Shown here piece by piece: positions 35,310 through 43,565 of a stretch of 64,000 nt of DNA. The first letter of the stretch is position 1, and each line of letters starts with the position of its first letter. Origin of the DNA: Membranipora membranacea. Its lineage: Eukaryota > Bryozoa > Gymnolaemata > Cheilostomatida > Membraniporidae. Position numbers and translations under genes: made by a program. The stretch is taken from positions 4,657,001-4,721,000 of the forward strand of contig OU612066.1 of assembly GCA_914767715.1 (NCBI GenBank), in the 5' to 3' direction. The notes below the pieces were generated by a model. It ran no database searches, was not told where the DNA came from, and saw nothing but the letters and a program-made list of their open reading frames with translations.

Positions 35310-35912
35310 ATGTCCGTAAATTATTTTAATGAGGGGCCATCAAGTTCGGACGTCGAAGAATTACAAGAGGAGCTCGATGAATTACAAGAGGAGCTCAGTG
35401 AATTACGAGAGAAGCTGGGTGGTAAGCTCTCAAAAATATCCAACCCAGCTGGTGGTAAACTGGTAGCTAGCACCATAGAAGGGAAAATACGAGAAATAAA
35501 TTTTATGATAAAACAACAATGTGAAATTAAGGCTGAACAACTTCTGGCTAGAAATAGGTATCCAGTTTTTCATATGCCGTTAAAAGCAGAACATAAAACT
35601 GTCATTAAAAAACTTATTGTTCACGTTTATCTCAAAGACGATCAACAGGACAAAACTAAGCGCATTTTTTAAAAATTTAAACCTCCAACGGGTCTGTTTA
35701 CAGTGAGAGTGGCTTTCACTCTTAGACCGGGTGAAAAGTACAAGGTTTTTAACAGCAACTATACTCTCCCAAAGTTGAGCACCTGGAACTTTGAGTTTGA
35801 AGTGGATGGGCTCACTAACGCCTCATCTTTGATTGACCACATCTATGTAACTTCTATTACACAGAACAATAATTATATAAAATATGGGAGCACTATAACA
35901 TTTTTAATGTAA
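35310..35912 (+). pseudogene. Fibre-like protein, copy 2 (one in-frame stop)
   Basis: Starts MSVNYFNEGPSSSDVEELQE. It has a coiled coil of repeated ELQEELDELQEELSELREKL, a single shaft-type repeat (KISNPAGGKLVASTIEGKI), then a C-terminal domain with FTLRPGEKYKVFNSNYTLPK and WNFEFEVDGL that matches copy 1. The frame is continuous for 201 codons except for one TAA at 35670. It is therefore the better preserved of the pair, but differs in trading shaft repeats for a coiled coil. Confidence 0.55.
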
Positions 35913-35927
35913 AATACATTAAAAATG

Positions 35928-36008
35928 GCACACCAAAATTTTACTAAGGGTTACCAAAATCTTACTAAGGGGTACCAAAATTTTACTAAGGGTACCAAAA
36001 TTTTACTC
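35928..36008. repeat. Short A/T-rich tandem repeats between the convergent gene blocks
   Basis: Four units of about 20 bp, ACCAAAATTTTACTAAGGGT with small changes. GGTACC and AAAATTTT make each unit partly self-complementary. Lies exactly where the plus and minus gene blocks meet, so a shared transcript end or structural role is possible; that is inference. Confidence 0.7.
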
Positions 36009-36942
36009 TGTGTAAATATATTTAGAAAATTTTTTGATGTATTTTTTGCTTCTGCAATTCATGGGCAAAATTGCCACAAAATCTCTATCCACCAACTTAA
36101 ACTTTTTAAAGTCACTGACATCCATATCAGCCGATGCGTACATGCTGTGAACCCCCTCCCTACTCTTTTTTACAATGTTAAACATTACCAAGATATTAGC
36201 ATTTTGACGGATCACCAGGTTAGTCTCAGTAAACTTTTGGGAGACATAGATCATTCTGCGCATGCTCAGCTCTGGGCATGAGCTGATCTCTGCAGAATTG
36301 AGTCTCGGAATTCCGAAGCCATCTGATTGGCTACCTGCTCTGGTGGCACACTCACAAATGCGTGCGGAATTGTTAGCAAGAGTTATCTTCTATTGTCACT
36401 ATTAGCTAAAGTTGACTGGCAATTCATGCAGGGGGTGTCCTATCTCCCTAGACCAAAATTGCAATTAGAACTCAGACTAAACTCATTGTTCTTGCACATG
36501 CGCAAATTCAATTCACCCATGATACATACTTAGCCTTACGACATTTTCTTTGTGGTAATGATAGCCTAGTTTATCAGTGATCTACATGCCCAGTCAGATC
36601 ACGAGAGTCAGTATGGATATAGATAGCATTGACCTTCTTATGTCTTCCCTGAGAAAATATTAAGGAGGGAAGTGTCTGGTCTTTCTCTAGCATAAAGTCA
36701 TCAAAAATCACCAGAGTGAGTGGTGGCATTTCCTCAAATAAGTCTAGGCTTAGGTCTATGGAAGATAGAAACGTGACATCCTCTTCTGCGCGTAAAAGGT
36801 CATAAATGTGTTGGCTAGGGGTGTTGGCAATAATGTACAGACACGACAATTTTATATACTTCATTGTCAGGTTATCCACCAAATTAGTTTTACCGCAGCC
36901 AGATTGGCCGACAATTAACATCCTTATATCGTTGGGGAGCAT
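36003..36942 (-). pseudogene. Packaging ATPase (FtsK/HerA-type), split by an insertion
   Basis: Genome-packaging ATPase of Polintons. Starts MLPNDIRMLIVGQSGCGKTN with Walker A GQSGCGKT (residues 12-19). Walker B is LTLVIFDDF (about residues 76-83), followed by the conserved SQGRHKK segment. At 36619-36624 the gene is interrupted by a 367-bp insertion, and the remainder (VSQKFTETNLVIRQNANIL.. to about 36003) resumes beyond it in frame. An earlier ATG at 36992, behind TATTAATAA, lies one base out of frame, so the true N-terminus may be longer with a shift in a run of A. Confidence 0.88.
36252..36618. mobile_element. 367-bp insertion inside the ATPase gene
   Basis: Bounded by ATAGAT on both sides (36246-36251 and 36619-36624), which codes the same Ile-Tyr on each side of the break, as expected of a 6-bp target duplication. 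The ends share only CATNCTG, and no long inverted repeats or coding frame are seen. A non-autonomous transposon of unknown class. Confidence 0.65.
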
Positions 36943-36998
36943 AGCGTGGTGTAGGGCTTTTTAACCCGTTTTTCTCCAAAATTTTGTATGTTCATTTA

Positions 36999-37475
36999 TT
37001 AATACCCCATACCAAACATAACTTTTCCTCTCATTGCCGTTTTTATTAGCCCCCTGGTAAACTTTTCCGTCAGCTTTAAGTTGTCCAGTCCGTTTAGGTC
37101 ATGGATTAGTTTTACATCAGCTTCTTGTCGTGACCGCAGGTCTTTATCATCTCTATATGCAATATTGTGTTTCATGCAGGCCTTATCTATGGCATTTACC
37201 GGTTGCGTAATCGGGTTATCATTAGAGTCTAGCCATTCACTCAGCTTTGTCCCCGGCCCACAAAAGTTATAGCCCGGCACGTGAAACTCTTTTCCAGCTT
37301 TATTAATCAGACTAACAATATCTCCACCAACTTTATCATGGGGTAAAAACTTGGACTTCAAACTTCCACATATTTTACACATTGCCTGAAGTCGTTCTCT
37401 ACCATTCTTAGTGAGAACTCTTTGAGGAAAAAGATTCTCGGTAGTCTGTTTACATCTTAAACCATACGTAGCAGT
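36999..37475 (-). CDS. Zinc-ribbon / phospholipase A2-like protein
   Basis: Open for 158 codons with no stop (first ATG at 37382). The C-terminal part is a parvovirus-VP1-type phospholipase A2 domain: calcium loop YNFCGPGTKL, then PVNAIDKACMKHNIAYRDDK with the catalytic His, then RQEADVKLIHD. Such enzymes help capsids leave endosomes in parvoviruses; a like role here is inference. The usual His-Asp pair is His-Asn. Upstream of the ATG, in frame, a zinc ribbon like that of the integrase (LRCKQTTEN..MCKICG) extends the protein, with the first Cys replaced by Gly. No ATG is seen upstream, so the start is uncertain. This is the least damaged gene of the element. Confidence 0.75.
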   Translation of the reverse strand, partial: TATYGLRCKQTTENLFPQRVLTKNGRERLQAMCKICGSLKSKFLPHDKVGGDIVSLINKAGKEFHVPGYNFCGPGTKLSEWLDSNDNPITQPVNAIDKACMKHNIAYRDDKDLRSRQEADVKLIHDLNGLDNLKLTEKFTRGLIKTAMRGKVMFGMGY

Positions 37476-37535
37476 TTATTGAAACTTTAATCACCCATAA
37501 GGGTGACTAAAGTGTAGTATTAATAAAAAATTATA

Positions 37536-37845
37536 TTAATTCTTCCGCCACATAACTCTCTGGTAGGTATGGCCACTTCCATCAATTTTCGCTGGAAGAC
37601 CATCGTAAATAAACACTTTTCCTTCCTGGTATTCCTTGGTAATATACGCAGGCATATAGCATTTGAAATTTCCATTGGTGTCCTCATTTTGAAGCTCTAC
37701 CACAAAAGATCCGTATCTGGTGGGGGTTTGGATCATTGAATACCTTTATGTGAGGTATATCAATTGGAATATCAGACATCTTTCTGATTCTGTTGCCGTC
37801 AGAAAAGTATTCCTTTCCTCCAAGAGTTGTTGTGTGTGTTGCCAT
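37536..37845 (-). pseudogene. Small Polinton protein, about 103 residues (frameshifted)
   Basis: The start ATG (37845-37843) follows TAGTATAATAAAGAAG. The first frame reads MATHTTTLGGKEYFSDGNRI to about 37740, then the frame changes to one with YGSFVVELQNEDTNGNFKCY and GLPAKIDGSGHTYQR, ending at 37536. Family not recognised. The promoter-like motif groups it with the capsid genes. Confidence 0.5.
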
Positions 37846-37980
37846 CTTCTTTATTATACTAAAAAAAAGTTAATTTAAAATCTTATCTATAATACCGCTT
37901 CACGGATTGATGAATCTGAAAACCTTTTTGCGGTCATTGGAATGAATACCGTTCCCAATATATATGGGGTAGCTCAACCC

Positions 37981-38708
37981 CTAACGTATACTCTCCTTAT
38001 TCGTTTCATTTTTATTATACGGTTTTATGTGGAGATTTACTGCTAGCTTTTCACAGCCGTTGTCGATAGGCTTATTATCCTGATCCGTTAGCCACGCTAC
38101 AACCTCCTCAATAAGTGGGGTTTTTACGGGTAAGTAAAACAATTGTCAAGGCTCAATGTTTATGTTATATCCAAGAGCAACAATGGGGAAAAAATTTGCC
38201 AACACAGTATTAATTGACAACATTCCATTCGTATCCACTGAGTAAGCTCTTCAGCAATGTTACAGTAGACTAAAACTGTATTGACATTGGTTATATTTAC
38301 TTTATCAGGAGACATGTGCGTACCTTGAGCTAAATCTCCAGTAGCCCACCCAAAAATACTTTTTATTGTTGAGTCACCAATGTTCACCACACAATTGGCT
38401 AGGTTCACATCTATAACAGCCTTCAATGTGTTTGCGTTAGCACCTAGACGAAAAGCCTTATCATCCTCCTTACGTCTCAGCTCGATTGTAACGAAGCTTG
38501 CCATGGCCTTCATGTCCTAAGCACCGGGTGGAAAAGTTATGCTTTTTTGTACACCTCATATCGTATACTTGAGCAAATTATTGGCAGTGGTAATATTTGG
38601 TCATGAGTAAAAGGTTGAAAGCCCTTGCAGCGCAATTGGATAGTCGCCGGATATGGGATTTTCCAGCTCTAATATGATGTTGGTACCAACTCCAATTGAC
38701 ATCAACAT
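37981..38708 (-). pseudogene. Penton-like minor capsid protein (frameshifted)
   Basis: Starts MLMSIGVGTNIILELENPIS behind TAATAATAAATATAAG. After one or more breaks (38520-38620) the frame continues as SFVTIELRRKEDDKAFRLGA. MSPDKVNITNVNTVLVYCN and, in a third frame, SINTVLANFFPIVALGYN follow. The end is WLTDQDNKPIDNGCEKLAVN, stopping at 37981. The order of these blocks matches the minor capsid (penton-type) protein widespread in invertebrate Polintons. Not a continuous frame; about 240 codons in all. Confidence 0.65.
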
Positions 38709-38729
38709 GTTTTCTTATATTTATTATTA

Positions 38730-39494
38730 TCAAAACATACTTTTCAGTTGCTGATAATTGACCTTTTCAATTTTTCCTTTCTTCAAAAGCAATTTTAAAA
38801 TATCTTGAGCCTCGTTTACCAAATCTAGCCTCGTGTTCCCAGCGTTTTTGGATGCGCCCAATATGGATAGGCGCTCAGCAAGACCTTCTCCAGAAATAAA
38901 GCTCTCATTTTCTGCATCAGCATATACGGTGTCATCATCCAAAAGTTGCTCTTCCTCATCATCACCTTCATGTTGCTCTACCTTTCGCTCTTCCTCATAC
39001 CCCTTGAGTCAACATCTGCTGCATGGTGTCTGAGTTAATCTTATAAAACTCATCAAAATCGGCGAGGCGAGCCTTAACCACCTTGCCACCTTGACCTTAA
39101 AATATTAGAGACTCAACCACTCCATATTTTCGCATTTTGGCAATAGGTACTTGATATATCCCATTCTTAATAAAGTCAAAACAGTGTTAAACAAGTTATC
39201 ATCCTGATATATCCCATAAACAGCCTGTATATACCGATTCCGCTTAAGGCTTTCAAATGTGTTTTTTTGCAGCTCAGTAAAAATTCTATGCATGTCATCT
39301 TTTGCTAGCGGCACTTTCTCAGGAGATGTTTTAGTTTTTGTAATTGCTTCTACAATGGGAGCGACAATGGGTTCCGCCTGAGCTCTCACCAGTTCATCCT
39401 CAAGCGCGCTCTTGCTTTTTTCCTCCAAAAAGTGCAGCCTTGCCTTACGCTTCGCTTTTGCAAGCTCCTCAAAGATTTTGATTTGTTCTTCCAT
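38730..39494 (-). pseudogene. Charged Polinton protein of unknown function (frameshifted)
   Basis: Begins just inside the right terminal repeat, with ATG after GTTAATAA. The N-terminal part is Lys/Glu-rich and helical (EELAKAKRKARLHFLEEKSK), then LAKDDMHRIFTELQKNTFES. The first frame stops at 39105. Further on, DFDEFYKINSDTMQQMLTQG, a shift near 39005, an acidic stretch (EQHEGDDEEEQLLDDDTVYA) and a C-terminal helix (NEAQDILKLLLKKGKIEKVN) reach 38730. One gene of about 250 codons, or two. Family not recognised. Confidence 0.55.
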
Positions 39495-39924
39495 TTATTA
39501 ACGCCAAATTTTTTAAGTATTGATACTTAAAAAATACCCTAGTAAGTGTAATAAATGTTCAGCACAAACAAACAAAACTGATCGGGTATATCGAGGATCA
39601 GGGGCTGTGTTTCCACGCACAATGTGGCCGGACCAGGTGGTGCGGTTCGTGCTTGCCTTTTCCCTACCTCTTATTTATTATACTAAAAAACTTGTGTTTT
39701 ATTTATAATACTAATCCTTTAAGCCTAGACAAATCTTTTCAATACTTGAAAAAAAACCTAATAAGCCACACCAGATTTTCTTTCTTCGAGTCCAAAAATG
39801 TAGGATTTTTAGTCTTCCAATTCTTCCCTAATTCTGGAGTCAAGGGGGCACAACTCTCACCCCCTCTCACCCCCAAATACCCTGGGCAGAAAACTGGGCC
39901 AGAACCCCCACGAGACATACTACT
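39494..39924 (-). repeat. Polinton terminal inverted repeat, right
   Basis: Inverted partner of 28182-28609, ending CACGAGACATACTACT. It carries the complement of the 60-bp module at 39667-39726. Confidence 0.95.
39667..39726 (-). promoter_or_regulatory. 60-bp promoter-like module in the right terminal repeat
   Basis: Complement of the module at 28381-28440 and 32370-32429. It points inward, toward the minus-strand gene block. Confidence 0.55.
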
Positions 39925-39930
39925 AACAAT
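39925..39930. other. Polinton target site duplication, right (AACAAT)
   Basis: Exact copy of 28176-28181. Confidence 0.95.
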
Positions 39931-40620
39931 AAACATTGTTAGGCACAAATCTTCTGAAGTTAAATATTGTGTCTTGCAGTTTGCAGCGTATATGAAATTG
40001 GGTCAAATAACAAGTGACACCATCCAGTTACATTTATAATCATAATTGCATATGTAACTCACAAAATAATGAAATGATCATACACACTAAACATTTTTAG
40101 GTACAACACATCTGAAGCTAAATATTGTGTCTACAATCTATACACCTATTGTTATGTCATACATTTGTATGACATGTGATAAATCGCAGCCGACCCTGTC
40201 TCTGCCCACAGAACACGATCTCATTCAAGCCCACTCGTATTTATGCCAGGTAAGAGCCATGATCAAGGTGCTCTTGGACCATGTTACAATAACCAGCTTG
40301 TGAATATGAGCACATGTAGGTTCTTGATAATAATAGCACATGTGCTTAGTTACACTCCTAGATTATAATGATAATCACAGATATTTTCCACTGATCAATA
40401 GGAAAACTGGGTGTGCTCACAATTTCTCCCTGTATGTGTGATACACACATGTGACTAGATGTTAGACAAATAAATTATCCAATTAAGCGTCAAATTATTT
40501 TCTGGCAATTTATTTTTTTATGAAAGCTTACACCACAGCAAATGCATGACCTTCTCTAGTTTTATTTTGTTGCATTGTTGAGATTTCCAAAAATCAGAAT
40601 CTGTATCACCACTTACATAC
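39931..40620. repeat. Tandem duplication copy A, right part
   Basis: Continues the match to copy B at about 42960-43565: AACATTGTTAGGCACAA against ACATTGTTGGGTACAA, then CCTGTCTCTGCCCACAG and GGTAAGAGCCAT. It includes a candidate small exon. No other gene seen. Confidence 0.8.
40200..40253 (+). other. Candidate conserved micro-exon in both duplicate copies
   Basis: CTGTCTCTGCCCACAG, then 38 bases, then GTAAGAGCC. In copy B (about 43092-43146) the acceptor-like and donor-like borders and most of the 39 intervening bases are kept. The one-base length difference argues against a strict reading frame. No host gene is identified. Confidence 0.3.
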
Positions 40621-42622
40621 AAGTCTCTATAACGAAGATATCAAATGCTAGTTCTTGCACCTCAATCCGTAAGTGCTAGCTGTCCTAGATGATTGCCATT
40701 CAGGACACTCCAAACAAAATCAGTCTCATTACAACCTGCTCACATCGCGGCTTGCAAATAAAAAAGAACAAAATAAAACTATTACAATGAGCTACAAAAT
40801 AAATATCAGATGTTGGTACCAGTAAACATCAGGAGAGTTCCAGAAGCTAGCTTTCCCTTATGACTAACATTACCTTGATTTATAACAACATTAGTAGGAT
40901 TTCAATTCTTGTGGATGTGTGTCATGCAGAGAAATATAATGATGAAATTTGAATAGGTGATCCGTTTCACTGGTATAATTTACAATTTCTACTTGCTTAC
41001 ACAATTTATGTAGATCAGGGATGGTGATAAGCATATGTAACAGCTTCACTTTGCAAGGATATTTGCGTGGTTCGACTGGAAACCACTGGAAACCATGATA
41101 CTCTTCTAATTACCACGCAAAATAAGTGCATATTTATAGAAATGATAACATTCATACATATAGCCAGCTGTAGAATATTTCCAATCTATGATCATTGGCC
41201 ACATGTGAATTAGGGCATAATCACTGTAACACAATGATGACACTTTCCCTTGTAGGAAGAAAGGTTTGCGTTCTGTATTGGCTTGGGGTATCAAAACCTG
41301 CCTCTAGCTCACTCTGCCCTTAGTTAGCAAACTTGGTTCTTGCTAAGAATATCATGAGTAATCACCGCTGATGAAAACACAGAATTGCTGAGCGGTATCA
41401 TTTGAGGACATATAACATAGCATTCCCTAAATCTAGTTCTTTGAGCAAGCTCAATATACACATGGAAACATCGAGACTGTGTGACTGATTGAGCAACTGT
41501 TTGAACGTCAAATTCAGGGACAGTTTCTCATAACTAATGACTGAGCGGTCAAACCAAGGCCATATAACAGGTGTCCCAAGTTGTATTCAGGACAGAAGTT
41601 AGATAGTACTAGATTCAATCTAGGACCACAGGAATATCAGCTGTTTGTTATGTGACAAGTGTAACTTTGATCTAGATCGAGCTAAATATACACATGGAAA
41701 CATAGTGTATGCATGGCTGATGGTGACTGTGTATTTTAGGAATTCAGTAAAAATTTCTACCCTTTCAGTCTCATTCTTTTCATTGTTATAGCCCCCATAA
41801 TTAAAACGGAGTTGTATTGATACATAGTCAGCAAATTGCATGATTTTGTTCGTCTACCATGAATGTGCCATATTCAACAATCAGAATCTTATATCAAATC
41901 TTATCAAATATCTTTACCTTTGGTTTTCATTCCAGATGAGCATATGGTAAACCACAGCTCAGTACAATAACCATTTACATAGTATTACTAATCAGTTCAC
42001 TTAAAGAATGCTCACATGTAATATTATAAAAAAAAGTGTATGCCAAATGAGTTTACATGAGCATAAAGTTAAATGAATATCTGACAGCCTTGAAACAATC
42101 ACCTTTCAAACTGTAAGAAAAATCAGTCAGAGTATGACCCTGTGAAAAATTCATGGTAAAGCCGAACAAATTATGGAGCGTTTTATGAAAAGGCCCACAT
42201 TTAAAAACCTGTCTAGCACTAGATTTTACGCTTCAGCATTACCGAGCTATTGAATTAAATTTTCCACTACTAAACAACATTCATTCCCTCAGACTGGTGT
42301 GACTTGTGTTGACTGCGTCGCAAAGCTGTCTACAGTACAAACTGTTAAGTTTTTTTCTGTAGTGAATACCAGTACAAAAACTACACGCCATGTTATATCA
42401 GAAACAAACAAACATAGTTGTTATTGTCATAACAATCCTTTTCATTCTCACATTTCTGCATTGCAGTCACTGTATTTGTGGTGTCTGATGAGTAGGAAGA
42501 CTGTATTACAGAGAACCCTGCTCTTATCTTCATTTATAAGTTATCATGTTACCGCTGGACCTCAGAGGTTGCAATGCACAGACATCTAGGTCAAATAATG
42601 AAGGACAACTTCCGAATACATA

Positions 42623-42924
42623 CCGTAATACCTCATTTATAAGACACCGGACTTAAAAGATAAGCACCTCCCTTGGAAAAAATAAAAATGCTCCAGTTAT
42701 AAAGCACCCCACAGCTATGAGGCACCCCTTTTAAAAAATAAATGACTTCGTTGGGATTCGAACCCGCAACTTACAATTTGAACCGCGTTTACACCCTGAG
42801 CTATTCGGCCTCGCTTGTAAATGGCGGATTTTGTCCAATATAAATATATAAATGCTTCAAATGATAGCCGGCCTATATGCTCCTCTCTTATAGCCGCCTT
42901 CACTTATAGGTGAGGTGTTACAGG
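42623..42924. mobile_element. TA-flanked MITE containing a tRNA-like sequence
   Basis: Ends CCGTAATACCTCATTTATAAG and its near complement (CTTATAGGTGAGGTGTTACAGG, in two blocks) lie inside TA on each side (42621-42622 and 42925-42926). Short A/T-rich repeats with ATAAGCACC or ATAAAGCACC fill the left part, the tRNA-like block the middle. Confidence 0.65.
42744..42812 (-). tRNA. tRNA-derived pseudogene/SINE-like block
   Basis: On the minus strand an A box (TAGCTCAGGGTGTAAACGCGG) is followed about 20 bases later by a perfect B box GGGTTCGAATCCC. The acceptor and D stems do not pair properly, so it is not a working tRNA gene. It may still hold polymerase III promoter elements. Confidence 0.6.
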
Positions 42925-43565
42925 TATGTAATGACAGGTGCACTTGTAATATAAAACATTATGAGACAATCATACACAATACACATTGTTGGGTACAATA
43001 CTTCTGAATTCGAATATTGTGTATGTAATGTATTCATCAATGGTTGTGTTTTACACATTTTATGCCATGTGATGAATCCAAACACACCCTGTCTCTACCC
43101 ACAGATCACGACCTCATGTCAAGCCCACTCATAACTGTGTCAGGTAAGAGCCATAGTGTGTGAATATGGGCTGGTGCAGATTCTCAAACAATATATGGCA
43201 CGTGGGCTTAGTTGCACCCCTAGATGAAGTATTAAAACAGAGATTTTCCACTAATCAATAGGTGAGCCCACACTTCCTCTCTGCATATACATGATACATT
43301 CTGCGAACTTGAATAGAGGTAAGACAACTAAACTATCCATTATCGCTCTTCAAATCACATTTTTGCATGATACTTATAATTATGATAATTAATTAATTAT
43401 AATTATAATGATGACCATGCCATCTAGCAAATCGATTTTTTGTTCTATTGCTGTCCTACATGATTTCGATAAATGCATGGCCCTCTCATTCTTTACAATT
43501 AAGATATTCTAGTTTATAGGCTCTATGCTATGCTGTTGATGAGATTTTGAGAAAGCAGATGTTTC

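Larger units (their letters stand above)
28182..39924. mobile_element. Polinton/Maverick element, 11.7 kb, degenerate but complete-ended
   Basis: Bounded by inverted repeats of about 430 bp beginning AGTAG(G/T)ATGTCTCGTG and by a perfect 6-bp duplication. It holds the defining Polinton gene set: DNA polymerase B, retroviral-type integrase, adenain-like protease, packaging ATPase and two capsid-type proteins, plus phospholipase-like and fibre-like genes. Genes form a plus block (28.6-35.9 kb) and a minus block (39.5-36.0 kb) that converge. Full Polintons are usually 15-20 kb; the shortfall fits deletions in the polymerase and major capsid genes. Nearly all genes are disrupted, and two smaller insertions lie inside it. 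Confidence 0.97.
40950..43565. repeat. Tandem duplication copy B
   Basis: Direct, diverged repeat of 26500-28181 plus 39931-40620. It lacks the Polinton but carries its own MITE near the matching position (42623-42924). Removing the Polinton gives a period of about 2.7 kb. An A/T palindrome (ATAATTAATTAATTAT) lies near 43385-43400. No intact gene is seen. Confidence 0.8.

Noticed and set aside
42744-42812. Functional tRNA gene
   Set aside because: The promoter boxes are good, but the acceptor and D stems do not pair and it sits inside a MITE.
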